Assembly (NCBI GenBank): GCA_032164245.1
Contig: JAVMKO010000003.1
Coordinates: forward strand, 93,185,890-93,249,889
Origin: Sternotherus odoratus
Lineage: Eukaryota > Chordata > Testudines > Kinosternidae
Reading direction: 5' to 3'
Length of the DNA: 64,000 bases
Shown: in pieces, positions 10,729 through 21,585 of the stretch
How the letters are laid out: every line of letters starts with the position of its first letter
Position numbering within the stretch: position 1 is the first letter of the stretch
Made by a program: the position numbers and the translations under genes
Notes under the pieces: model-generated
The model's database searches: none
The model's input: only the letters and a program-made list of their open reading frames with translations
What the model was told of the DNA's origin: nothing

Positions 10729-10975
10729 AATCTGGAGGTACTATTCGATTTTTCAGGAAGTCAAATAGCAAGAATAGCCAAGAGCAAGTTTTCACAATCT
10801 TTTCATTAAGATGGGACATTTCCCATGAGACATGGACTTTACCACAGTTATCCATGTCTTTTATCACCTCCACATTAGATTATTGCAATGTGTTCTACAA
10901 GATGCTGCCATTAAAACCCACTCAGAAACGTCAGCTAGTGCATAACGCAACTGCCCGCTTTCTTATCTCTCTCTT
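10729..10975 (+). pseudogene. L2-like LINE ORF2 fragment
   Basis: An open stretch from 10854 encodes 'FITSTLDYCNVFYKMLP' and then 'QLVHNATARFLIS'. This matches the conserved C-terminal part of L2-type LINE reverse transcriptases (LDYCN..LP...LQ.VQNAAARLL). Upstream reading 'LEVLFDFSGSQIARIAKSKF' fits the preceding conserved block but needs a frame change and contains a stop. It is a short, old remnant with neither endonuclease nor catalytic motif. Confidence 0.65.
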
Positions 10976-11810
10976 TCTAGTCCTGCAAAGATATATTTTA
11001 CATGAGTATATTGGGAAAGATAAAAGCCAAGGGCTATCTTTTTTTTGCTGTGCCTCCTGGGTGATGCAGCATAGGGGGCAAAACAGGTCAAAGACAGCTG
11101 TACCCTAGAGCATAATTTTAAAATCTAACATTTTCTGATGAGGAAAAGGACAATTTTTGCAAAAGAAATGCTCATTAAAATATGTCCTGCTTTGACCAGC
11201 TCTATTTATGCCACCTTTGCTACCTCTCATTGTGAGCTACTGTGTGTGTGTGGAGGGGGCGGGGGGGTTGAAATGAGTCCCCGAGGACCGTGCTGACTTA
11301 CAATAGCCTTCTCAGGGTTGTCTATGAGCTTTGCGGCAGTCCCAAATCCCAAAGCATTTGGAGCTACAGGCACATGCCCTCCAATCCCTCTTCTACCACT
11401 GGTTTATTCCATATGCTGGGGCTTCTGAGGAGGCGGCACAGAGTTATTTATGTTCGCTTTACACTGCTTCCGCAGCAGGCCCTTGCAACTCCGTATATAG
11501 CCCTTATATATGACTGTAGGGGCCGGAATTGGTGCCAAACAATTCTATAATTATATTCCTATCAGGAGGTCTGACAGATATAATGTAACAAATTAGAAAA
11601 TAAAACAACAGTGATGCCTCTGTTCAGCAGAGAATTGAACTGACTCATACTATTTAAGAACAGTTCCTGTCTCTGGGGGCACTTATATCTTACCATAATT
11701 CAAGTACTTATACATTTTGTATAGAGATGAGTTGAAGATCTCATATTTGCTACAGAAGTAATTTTGGAGCTGGCTCTGCATTTCCTGTTTCACGCTTAAT
11801 GAGAGCTCTT
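10976..11810. other. Unassigned stretch
   Basis: An 86-codon open frame at 11290-11550 is not recognisable. A short GT-rich and G-rich run lies near 11240-11270. Confidence 0.35.
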
Positions 11811-11814
11811 TCTT

Positions 11815-11940
11815 TCTTGCATCCGACGAAGTGGGTATTAGCCCACGAAAGCTTATGCTTCAATACTTTAGTTAGTCTTTAAGGACTCTTTGTTACCTCT
11901 GCTATTCCAGACTAACACGGCTACCTCTCTGATTCTTTCT
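11815..11940 (+). repeat. Hammerhead-bearing Penelope-like repeat, second type
   Basis: The core is CCGACGA (11823-11829), against the consensus CUGANGA. Stem II pairs GTGGG (11831-11835) with CCCAC (11842-11846), adds a U-G pair and closes on an AUUA loop. GAAA is intact at 11847-11850, followed by a small GC..GC stem III (GCTTATGC). Downstream, 'agactaacacggctacctct' is the family's usual 3' end. The U-to-C change in the core should weaken or abolish cleavage. Confidence 0.5.
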
Positions 11941-11944
11941 TTCT

Positions 11945-14900
11945 TTGTTGGTTCTTGCTGTTTAAGTGTTCTGGATGAAATAGGGGGCACATTTGGCTAA
12001 CATCAGTAAGAATATGGAGGTGTTATTTTAGCCGCCAAGGAATGTAGAGCTATGTTGAGAATTGCACACAAATGAGTTTTTAAAAATACACAAGGATAAT
12101 AATGCTCAAACAATGTCTGATGAAGGGGTGTGTGTGTGTGTGTGAGGTTGTGCAAGGCAATTATGCAGGGCTGGAAGGGGTGAGGAGACTTCAAGACCTG
12201 TTCCTATTCCCACTCCACATGCTGCCCCTCGAGAATTGTAGGAGGCTAGTGAGAGGACTCCAAACATTGCCTTGGTCCCAGAAAAAGGAATCAAGTTTGC
12301 CAAGAAGAACAGTGTAGGGCACATCTCTGCAATATCCTGGCGAGACAGGGGCAAACCACCAGGAATCCCCATGTCCTGCAAGCCAGAGGACACTTCTAAA
12401 GATATAGAGGGAAGAGGATGAAATGCTGATGTTGCTCTTTTTCTATACCTTTCTCCTCATCTATCTTTTTATCTGTTCAAGTTAGGTTAATTTTTGTAAA
12501 TATATGCAAATTGATGTGTCTCTGCAAACTGCTTGTTTTCATTTTTAAGTTTTTGGCTGCCCAATATTTTGCCCACAGCTTGTCGTGAGTTGAACCCATT
12601 CCTTTACTAAGTTTCTAATGCAAGACAATGTCTCAGTAGCTGTCTGCTCTTAAAATAAACAGCTTGCTTTATCCGGGCACTGAGCCATTGGTGATGGATA
12701 ATCATTGGGGCACAAACCTACCTATACTATGAGGAGCTTGTTTGGATAATGAGTTACACCTTCACTGTTTGATTATACCTCCCTCTCTCATCTTCCTTCC
12801 CTAGGAGAAACAGCTGCACCTTTGAGAATTTGGCCTAGAAGAGAGCAGCAAGTTATGGCTGTTCTCTGTAGGACCCCTGCAAACAGAGGCTGCATTACAT
12901 TCCCCTCCCCCTCCCCACCAGACAGTGCCTTGGCCAGCATAATCAAAACTGAATCAAACTTGTTTAAAATGAGAGAAATTATTCTAGTATGGCATTAGTA
13001 TTGGAACAGAAAAGTGACTCGTCTGAATGGCAAGTTATGTAGTTTTTGCCTCAGCCAGTTATATGTAGTTTTTGCTCCCTTTTAAAGAAGGAAATCTATT
13101 TTTCTTCCATTTGGATAAAGCTCAAAAGCAAATTTTTATCACAGACAATAGGACTGTTGTAAGAAGAGTTCCCCCTTGTGATTCTTGGAATCTCTACTTG
13201 TAGTGTGATGAGTGGAACTGGAGAAAGAGGGTCAGATTGCAGAAGAGACCCAGTTTGGTGTGAACCCAGGGACTCCGAGTACAAGCTTGTTCAAGTTGCA
13301 ACTTGGCAGACACAGGCCTGTCAGCATGCTCAATAAAAATCTCTTTCCTACAACTCTGCCTCTTACTGCATCACTTGCTTCTAATGAAGCAGTAACAACA
13401 TTCTGATGCTCCTCTTATTTTCTTAATATGGTTCTGGCAGCATTGGTCACCACTTCTTAACAACTGCAGCAAATAGCCCAGTTCTTCCCAACAAAAGATA
13501 CCATTTGTCACATGGGGATTTTACAAACTTTCATAAGGCAAGCCCTGCAAAATCATGATCTTTAAAAAACAATAGCAAATGTTGGTTTCTTTTCTTTGCC
13601 GTCTGGTTTCTGAGCCTCAGGGTGCACTTGCTTCATGATTTCAAGCTTTTCTCCACATCTGTGAGGGCTAGTAACTTATTTTGCTTTTAAACAAAAGCTG
13701 AAATTCTCATGCAGTCTCTTGTTTCCGGCAGCTGAGGCTTTAAGAAAAACAAAAGATCATGAGACTTGTAATTAAAATCTCAGACACTGGCGATATGAGG
13801 TAAATGGCAAAGCTAATGTGGCGGCTGAGTTAAGCACAGATTTGTGCACTGAATGCATCATTCTATAACAACTCAGCTGAAGTCTCATTATGAACCCTTT
13901 CTCCTTGGAATGCCGGGGAATGCTGCTTTTTAGGATGTGCTCAGCAAATGAGGAAGTACCAGAAAGATTTCACAGAGGGGAATTATTTTAGTAAAAGGCA
14001 AGTTTGTACAGTTTTCTTTGCTATGTGCCCTCACAGTCTAGTGAGAGGGATCATTCCCCGTGTAAATCTGAGCTTAACTCAATTTTCATTTCATCATTGC
14101 AGTTCACCATTAACGGCAAAGCTACTAGCGTTCTCAAATGATGTCAGCGTTAGATCTGAAAATCCCATAGGGTCCAAGCACGCATCCTTTATACACAAAA
14201 CACTCTTCCCAACTCTGCTAAAAAACTAGACTTCCATAATTTTGACTTCAGACATGTTGTAATTACCAGCAAATGTTCAGCTTCCTCTAACTTCTCATGC
14301 CCTCTAAATGACAAGTTTCCATTTTCCTCTCCTAATTATTTCCTTTCATTTGCAGCAAGCATTTAATCAAAATGGCTTAATCTTGCATTAGGGAAACCAG
14401 CTTTCCTACCTACTAACACATTCATCTCTTCCTGTGATGGTGCCAGAACTATTATAGAAATAATGATGCAAACCATCATTTCTCCAGATGATTGAGGTCT
14501 CTCTTTATGGCCTCCACTATTACAAAGTATACAGCACTGAGGAAGAAGGTTCTCACAATATTCAAGGTGGGCTTCTGCATCTCACCATGATGTAATATCT
14601 ATAAAACCAAGTTGGTTCTGAATTTGTGAAGTTATTTTTACTCCTAATTGAGGTCTTTATTATGCTTATAGTAGGATTTTGAAAAATAAGTCAATCTTCT
14701 AAATATTGCTTTTATTACACACTTTAAAAATAATTGTATATTCACAAGAAATTAGTAGAAATAACAGCCTCACGCAACCAAAGACGCATTTTTCTATGTA
14801 TACAGAATTCAAAATTGCTTTTAGGCTATACACAACATAGCCTGTTTAGCTATCATTAATACATAACGCTTCAGTTGTACTTTTGCTTACTGGAGAAAGT

Positions 14901-15863
14901 AGGATGAAGAAATTTCTGGTTGTCTCTGCTGTATACGTTATGTGAAGTCGATAACAATTTTGAGAGAGGATTTCTGGTAACATGGCTCTTGACTTTGTTC
15001 CCATAATTTGCTTCTATGGCATAGCACCCTACAGGGATAGCAGTGTGTTTCTTACTCCCAATACCTATCCTAAATTGAATAGAAAGAAGTAGCACGTTGA
15101 AAATATGATTTGGAGATGGTTGATGCTTTGGAAACAGCTTTTTAGTCTAAACATTCTTGCCAAATAGGAACCAGAAGAACAGATGTGTGTGTGTAAAAAA
15201 CCCAAACAAACCCAGGATTCTCTTCTTTCCTTATTCACACCAGTGCAGCTCTGTTGAAATAACCAGAATTACAGCGGTATAAGATGATAATCTAGCCATG
15301 AAGAAATGATAGTATCAACGAGACAGTAACTAGAGTCACCAGTCACACAGGAGGTCATAGCTGTCAATGAGAGCAGCCACTGCAGTGTAGAAATGGATCT
15401 GGCCATTGGGCGTACTTCAAAGAAATGAGTGAATGTGCAGATTTTAGTTTATGGAGAGATACTTGCTCCCTTATATTAACGGCCTCTTGACTACAATGTG
15501 AAATATTCTGACAATTAAATGGTGGGAGATTGTGGTGCTGAGAGCTGAAGTGGCCCAGGAGAGGATCTTTCTCTGCAGAAGAACAAAAGTGGAGAATCCC
15601 TGCTCTACCTATCCGTGAAGAAACTAGTACCCTAAACGACAAACTAAAAATGGGCATTTTAGGTGACTGGACATTCCCATGATACCTTGAAGTAAGAACT
15701 GAGTGAAGGTGGGCCAACTAGCTACAAGAACCTGATTTAACTCTTTATGCATGCTCTTAACAATTGAATGGGGAAGGAGGAGAGTAACGCTTCCCATTCA
15801 TTTTCTAGCTGTCAGCCACCCAGTGTTCTTACTGGGGGAACTTTATAAAGTGAAATTCTGCGC
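11945..15863. other. Unassigned stretch, about 3.9 kb
   Basis: No exon or named repeat recognised. A short (TG)n run lies at 12128-12144. Open frames are under 120 codons with no familiar motifs. Confidence 0.35.
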
Positions 15864-16459
15864 CAGGGCCGGCGACAGGAATTTTGGGGCCCCGTATGCT
15901 GATCGTTTGTGGCCCCCCCCATCTCCCGCCGCCCGTGGGGCCCCCACCAGCCGGTCTCCCGCCGCCTGCGGCCCCCTGCCACTGGTCTCCCGCCACCCGC
16001 GGGGGCCCCCCCCGGCCGGTCTCCCGCCACCCGCGGCCCCCCGCCGGTATCCTGCTGCCTGGGAGCGTCTGCTGCGCTCGCTGCTGCTGCTAATGCCACT
16101 GGGCGGGGAGGAGGGAGCCCGGCAGCCCCCTCCCCAGGCAGAGGCAGGACATGCCCTGCTCCAGTCATGCCCCCTCCCCCCGCATGCGCTCTCCCCGTCT
16201 GGGGGTGCAGAGCCACCGCGCGCTGGGGCTGCGCGTGGCCCGTCCGGGAGAAGCAAAGGGGGGGGGGGGAGGCTGCTGGGTGCCGGGGGAGGGGGCTGAC
16301 GAGCGCTGCAGCAGCTGCCCGGAGCTGCGCCTTGCTGTGCAGGCCCAGCGACAAGGGGGTACAGCTGCGTACCGGGCCCGCCCCGGACTTAAGGGCCCCC
16401 TCCTTAAGTCCGGGGCCTGGTACAGCTGTACCCGTTGTACCCCCCTGTCGCCGGCCCTG
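15864..16459. mobile_element. GC-rich hAT-like element, copy A
   Basis: It begins CAGGGCCGGCGACAGG and ends with the exact inverse, CCTGTCGCCGGCCCTG. The flanks TTCTGCGC (15856-15863) and TTCTACGC (16460-16467) match at 7 of 8 positions. Near the left end are about four imperfect ~45-bp repeats containing 'ccggtctcccgccacccgcg'. Near the right end is a hairpin around GGACTTAAGG..CCTTAAGTCC. Long open frames on both strands (up to 227 codons) are proline/alanine/glycine-rich artefacts. A related copy in opposite orientation starts at 57804. Confidence 0.8.
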
Positions 16460-16467
16460 TTCTACGC

Positions 16468-18502
16468 TGAGGAGAGACACTGAAAATGATCTCAAAGTAA
16501 GAAGAACAGGCCAAGGAGTAATTCTGAGAAGTGTAGTTCTGTGTTTGCTTTCGAGATTTAACTTGCTCAGGTTACAAGTAGAAAAATGATTTTATTTTTT
16601 GAGTTCTTATGCATCAACACCAGCGGTAAAAACACTGCAGAGCAAACTTTGCCCTCTGCCATGGGGCTCTCTGCATGTAACTGAAGAGAAAGGTCTGGAG
16701 GAAGGGTGCTGCTCTCATTCAAAAATTCCCTAAAGCAGTTGATTATTCAAGCAGATATCTGCACCCAAATTACTGTTGGTTGGAGCTGTATCAGACCAGG
16801 CTCCATACCTGCACAGTGTGTGTGTGTGTAATTGAACATAATGGTTTCCTAGAGCATAGTTTCTTAATATATGTACTTACTCTGTGAAACTGTTATGTTC
16901 TGCTCTTAAGAACTGCATACACTCTTGCTAAATGGAGCTCTAGCAACAGCAGTTGATTTATGCATTCAATAGCTTCAGTCCTTGTTTCAAGAGGGTTGTT
17001 ATTGCCCAGAAAGTAGGACTAATGAAATATACAGCCACTTTTGTTGACCTTTCTGCTGCTGAGCAACACCCAGGAAATATTAGCTCAGTGTTAATTTCTT
17101 GCTTAATCCATGGATGGGTTAAAAAAGAGTGAACTCTACTTTTATTGTGAAAGATCCGCATTAAAAAAGGACCAGATGCTTACTTCTGAAAAACTTTGGG
17201 CAGAAAATTTCTTCTGAGATAAAAAAAATCACATTTATGTCATCTTCCTCGTACAGAAAAATATGAGGGATCCATGTATGTTCATAATGTTACTGTAATC
17301 CAACAAAAATCATATAAAAACATTCACATAGTTATCAATTGTTTAAGGCCTGATCCAATTCCCACGGAAGTTGTTCCATGAACATCAAGATAATGATTAG
17401 TACCCAGCTCTTAATGCCGTGCTCAATACCATGGTGATAGGAATGTTATAAGCACATAGATGAATAAATTACAGATAAAGAAGGAAATTTAAAAGTCATC
17501 CTAAATGAATGTTGAAATTGCAAACAAACTTTGCTTGGTATAAGAACAGTTTTCTGTCCTTAATTTAATGTTGCAAATATTTGCTGTTGGCTCTTGCAAG
17601 TGAGATAGGTATAAAGATGATTTGACAAAGCTATAATTATATTAAAATTGTGACCACTTCACTTTGTTACTAATCTGAGGAGGTCAGGCTCACACAGTAT
17701 GGAAACTACTAGGAAGATCAGAAAAAAAGGACAATGGAGTATAAACCATATAAAGGATTATACATATATTTAAGGCAACTCTAGAATGCAATGGATTAGA
17801 CAATATTGGGGAGGAGGATTCTGTTTGAGTTTGAGTATTTTTGTTTAATCTTTATAATTTAAATTATTAGCTTTCACAGTCATTAGCACTACAGAAATAA
17901 AGTGTAACATAATATAGCATAGTTAATAATTGTAATATAGCCTGAGAAATCACTTTCAGGCAAAACTGAAAAGATGCAAAGTTCCAATTACACTGGACAC
18001 CACTCCTGCAAGTATGATGCTAGGAATATTTTTAGATAATTTTTCAGTATACAGGTTTTTCAAATATGTGTTTTAAAAGTAACTTAGGAAATCAATCTTA
18101 TTCAGTACAACTTATATAAATTCAACAACCAAACCGAAGAGGAGTTCACACACAATAATATAATAAAGGTTAAGGCTGTGTTATCAACAGAAGGACAAGA
18201 TCTGAACAACATTGACAGTATTTCCATGTTTTGTCTCAAGAGTACTTGGAGATACTTAGATTTAAGATGCTATAGAAGTGCAAAATTACGTTATTACCAC
18301 TCAAAATTAGATGTAGTTTCGGCAGCTTCTTTTCATGTTTGAGTTGAGTTTCTGATGCCTGGATTATTATTCTGTTTTCCTATTTTCTTCATTATATGCT
18401 AGCACTGTAGTGCTGCAGTGTGATGCTCAGGCATAAAGAGCTAATGCAACCCTGATATGTCTAAACAGGGGAATAGTGAGTAGAAATAGGGTGGTGATGT
18501 TT
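16468..18502. other. Unassigned AT-rich stretch
   Basis: No recognisable gene or repeat. A half-copy of a 'cctgatccaattcccac' palindromic MITE may lie near 17347. A short (TG)n run lies near 16818. Confidence 0.35.
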
Positions 18503-19005
18503 ACCTCTGTATAAGGCACCGGTGAGATCGATACTAGAACCCTGTGTGTGGTTTTGGTGTCCAATTTTAACAAGGATGTTGAGAAATTGGAGAAGATTCA
18601 GAAAAGGGCCATTACAATTATTTGAGGGCTGGAGAAAATGCCTTACCAAGAGACCTCAGTCCTTTTAGTGAAACAAAAAGGGCATTGGAAAGTGACTTGA
18701 TTACAGTGTATAAGCACTTTTTATGGGGAGAAAATACTGGGTACCAAAAGGGCTCTTTAATCTAACAGAGAACTGCATAACAAAAACCTGTCTGGAAGCT
18801 GAAGCTAGACAAAAACAAATTAGAATTTGGGCACAAAATTTTAACAGCCAGGTTGAGTAATCACTGGCACAATTGAAAGTGGTGGATTCTCCATCTCTTT
18901 GCTGTTTCAGATCAAGACTGACTGCCTTTCTGGAAGATCTGCTTTATCAAATACAAGTTATTGGATTCAATTCAGGGGCAAACTCAGTAAAAAACCTATG
19001 GCCTG
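18503..19005 (+). pseudogene. CR1 LINE ORF2 C-terminal remnant, left part
   Basis: Conceptual translation gives CR1-like blocks near the end of ORF2, such as 'LYKAPVRSILEPCVWFW', then a diverged 'KGHWKVT' region, with stops and frame breaks. The element continues after the hAT insertion at 19006-19284. It is too decayed to encode protein. Confidence 0.6.
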
Positions 19006-19284
19006 CAGAAATGGATTTACAATGGGGGCGGGCCCACCCTCAGAAGGGGCCCCAGTGCCTGGACCATAGCTCCCCCCCCACTCTCCCTCCACTCTGCTTG
19101 CATGCCCCAATGCCACTCATCTTCACCCCCTCGCTCCCCCCGCTGCTCATTCCTCTCTGCCTGCTCCCCCCATGCGATCAGGGGGTGAGGCCTCAGGGGA
19201 AAGAGGCTGATTGGGGGTTGGAGCCTCAGGGCAGAGCATGGGCAGAGCGGGGGTTGGGGCCCACAAGAGGTTAATCTGGTCCTG
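19006..19284. mobile_element. hAT-like element nested in CR1
   Basis: The flanks ATGGCCTG (18998-19005) and ATGTCCTG (19285-19292) match at 7 of 8 positions. Terminal repeats are imperfect: CAGAAATGGATTTAC against the inverse of GTTAATCTGGTCCTG. Removing the 279 bp joins the two CR1 parts into a continuous 'ctatggcctgcggtatacag' CR1-like tail, which independently supports the boundaries. Confidence 0.75.
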
Positions 19285-19292
19285 ATGTCCTG

Positions 19293-19353
19293 CGGTATAC
19301 AGAAGATCAGACTAGATGAGCTAGTGGTCCGCACTGTTCCTAAAATCTATGAA
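19293..19353 (+). mobile_element. CR1 LINE 3' tail, right part
   Basis: 'agatcagactagatgagcta' followed by 'aaaatctatgaat' is the typical CR1 3' untranslated end. It completes the CR1 that starts at 18503. Confidence 0.7.
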
Positions 19354-19490
19354 TAAGCCAATTCCATGCCATGTCAGTTCATACTGGAATTGAGAATGAC
19401 CAGATTATTTTCAGAATAGTCTACCCGCTTTTAATAATTTCTACAAATATTTGACTTGTCAACAGAGAGGAATTAAATCTCTTCAATATG

Positions 19491-19561
19491 AGCCTGATCT
19501 AGATCTCACTAAAATTAATTGAAAGATTCTCATTGATTTCAGTGGGAGCTGGATCAGACCC
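19491..19561. repeat. Short palindromic MITE (GGCCTGATCC family)
   Basis: The left end 'gcctgatctagatctcac' and the right end 'gggagctggatcagaccc' are imperfect inverted repeats around 'attgatttcagtggg'. Very similar hairpin elements occur at 27165, 41096, 54955 and elsewhere in this window. Confidence 0.55.
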
Positions 19562-20019
19562 TTTATGTCTGCAGAACCATCCAAGATGAATGTGGAGAGG
19601 AAAAGCAGACAATACACTCTGGTGAAATTGACAACACCTGACTATTAGACTCACCATGGGAAAAAATCTCCTTGTGAATGTACTTGATATGTGGGGAAGT
19701 TCAAAAAGTTGTTTTCTTCTGGGTGTCAAAATATGCACCCACTTTCCCTAGTGAAAAATCTCAGGTTATATTAACGTCTTTTGAGCCTCTTGTACCCTTC
19801 CCCCTCCCGTTTCCCTTATGCACCATCTAGTGCTAGATCCAAAACTGCATTCAAAACTAGAACAATAAAATCAGAAGGCAGCATGGTAATTTGTTGCCAG
19901 CTTTCAAATAACAAATTCAAGGTCAACCTACCGTATTTTTCGCCCTATAAGACACACTTTTTCTTCCCCAAAACGGGGGGGAAAAAGTTGGTGCGTCTTA
20001 TAGGGTGAATGTGCGCCCT

Positions 20020-20095
20020 GGTTCCCCCCTCCCCGCCGCGGGCGGGCTGCCGGGAGCGCTCCCGGCAGCCCGCCCGCGGCGGGGAGGGGGGAACC
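20020..20095. repeat. Perfect 76-bp GC-rich palindrome
   Basis: From GGTTCCCCCCTCCCC to GGGGAGGGGGGAACC the sequence is its own reverse complement, with no mismatch, centred on AGCGCT (20055-20060). The right half is the first unit of the 43-bp repeat array; the left half is the only inverted unit. Confidence 0.9.
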
Positions 20096-20367
20096 GGGAC
20101 GCTCCCGGCAGCCCGCCTGCGGCGGGGAGGGGGGAACCGGGACGCTCCCGGCAGCCCGCCCGCGGCGGGGAGGGGGGAACCGGGACGCTCCCGGCAGCCC
20201 GCCCGCGGCGGGGAGGGGGGAACCGGGACGCTCCCGGCAGCCCGCCCGCGGCGGGGAGGGGGGAACCGGGACGCTCCCGGCAGCCCGCCCGCGCGGCGGG
20301 GACGGGAGAGCGGCGCGCTCCCGGCAGCCCGCCCGCGCGGCGGGCTGATGGGAGAGCGAGGCGCTTT
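20057..20367 (+). repeat. 43-bp GC-rich minisatellite
   Basis: The unit starts CGCTCCCGGCAGCCCGCC and is 43 bp long. Five near-identical units start at 20057, 20100, 20143, 20186 and 20229, followed by diverged units that change the spacer. Long open frames in several phases (149-169 codons) simply reflect a unit that lacks stop codons. Confidence 0.9.
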
Positions 20368-20387
20368 TTGTGTGTGGTGGTGGGGTG

Positions 20388-20416
20388 TTTTTTTTTTTTT
20401 TTTTTTTTTTTTTTTT
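20388..20416 (+). repeat. T29 homopolymer
   Basis: A run of 29 T inside the TA-flanked transposon, beside GT repeats. Confidence 0.95.
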
Positions 20417-20495
20417 GTGTGTGTCCGGCTTTTTCATTTAAAAACTCGGGGGCGTCTTATAGGCCGGAGCGTCCTATATGGCGAAAAATACGGTA

Positions 20496-20894
20496 GTTAA
20501 GAGAATGAATGCTTCCCAGAGTCCCTTTTGACTATGTTACAGTATCAAAAGCCTAAATAAATCTGATGTCTGATCCAGATGTTGGCAACTTTACAATTGA
20601 TCTTCCAGCTCATCATCACCTTCTCTTTGCTTGAGAGATATAGGCCAAACAGGGTGAAGGCATTTCATGTTTATGAAAACAGTGTCCCTTTGCATGGAAA
20701 GTGAAATCAATAAATATCACCACAAATAATGACTCCAAGAGAAAGCTTTAATGCAGAAATAATACCCAAGGCCAGTGGGAGATTTCATTTCCTCAAGATA
20801 CTGATGCTGCTGGTGACACTGCATGATATTCCAAAAGGCAGAAGTTGTGTTTCGTGTACAATTTCTTTACCACTGAATATTGTCCTGCACATTG
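20496..20894. other. Unassigned stretch
   Basis: No recognised feature before the CR1 remnant. The first 50 or so codons of the open frame starting at 20729 do not resemble CR1. Confidence 0.35.
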
Positions 20895-21585
20895 AATGGA
20901 AGAATCCCATGCACTGCTACAGACTAGGGACCAAGTGGCTAGGCAGGAGTTCTGCAGAAAAGGACCTAGAGGTTACAGTGGATGAGAAGCTGGATATGAG
21001 TCAACCATGTGCCCTTGTTGCCAAGAAGGCTAATGACATTTTAGGTTGTTCGGCATTGGTGAGGCCTCATCTGGAGTACTGTGTCCAGTTTTGGGCCCCA
21101 CACTACAAGAAGGATGTGGATAAGTTGGAAAGAGTCCAGCCGAGGGCAACAAAAATGATTAGGGGGCAGAGCACATGATTTATGAGGAGAGGCTGAGGGA
21201 ACTGGGATTATTTCATCTACAGAAGAGAAGACTGAGGGGAGATTTGATAGCTGCTTTCAACTATCTGAAAGGGGATTCCAAAGAGGATGGATTTAGACGG
21301 TTCCCAGTAGGAGTACATGACAGAACAAGGAGCAATGGTCTCAAGTTGCAGAGGGGAAGGTTTAGGTTGGATATTAGGAAAAACTTTTTCATTAGGAGAG
21401 TTGTGAAGCACTGGAATGCATTACCTAGGGAGGTAGTGTAATCTCCATCCTTAAAGGTTTTTAAGGTCAGGCGTGACAAAGCGAGGCTGGGATGATTTAG
21501 TTGGGAACTGGTCCTGCTTTGAGCAGGGGGTTGGACTAGATGACGTCCTGAGGTTCCTTCCAACCCTGATATTCTATGATTGAAT
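20895..21585 (+). pseudogene. CR1 LINE ORF2 C-terminus and 3' tail
   Basis: Open frames encode CR1 landmarks in order: '[18 protein letters not shown]', '[18 protein letters not shown]', '[12 protein letters not shown]', '[11 protein letters not shown]', '[16 protein letters not shown]' and '[17 protein letters not shown]'. These are the thumb/C-terminal regions of CR1 reverse transcriptase. Between 'NDILGC' and 'SALVRPH' about 17 residues usual for the family are missing, and the frame breaks near 21176. The 3' end (21500-21585) has the standard 'ggttggactagatgac' block and an ATTCTATG-type terminus. It is one of the best preserved CR1 pieces here, but 5'-truncated and dead. Confidence 0.9.

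Larger units (their letters stand above)
19931..20493. mobile_element. TA-flanked inverted-repeat transposon with minisatellite core
   Basis: The left end CCGTATTTTTCGCC is the exact inverse of the right end GGCGAAAAATACGG, and TA flanks both sides (19929-19930, 20494-20495). Inside each end lies a 'cctataagacacac' / 'gggcgtcttatagg' inverted block. A TA duplication suggests a Tc1/mariner-type or similar cut-and-paste element. There is no transposase. The interior carries a palindrome, a 43-bp tandem repeat and a 29-base T run. Confidence 0.75.

Noticed and set aside
15812..16589. Open frames of 226-227 codons on both strands
   Set aside because: They lie within a GC-rich hAT-like element, are low-complexity, and overlap each other in several frames.
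20057..20367. Regular repeats that might suggest a CRISPR array
   Set aside because: Units are contiguous with no unique spacers, in a vertebrate-type sequence.
19928..20500. Overlapping open frames of 163-169 codons on both strands
   Set aside because: They arise from a 43-bp GC-rich tandem unit without stop codons inside a transposon; the products are repetitive proline/arginine/glycine strings.
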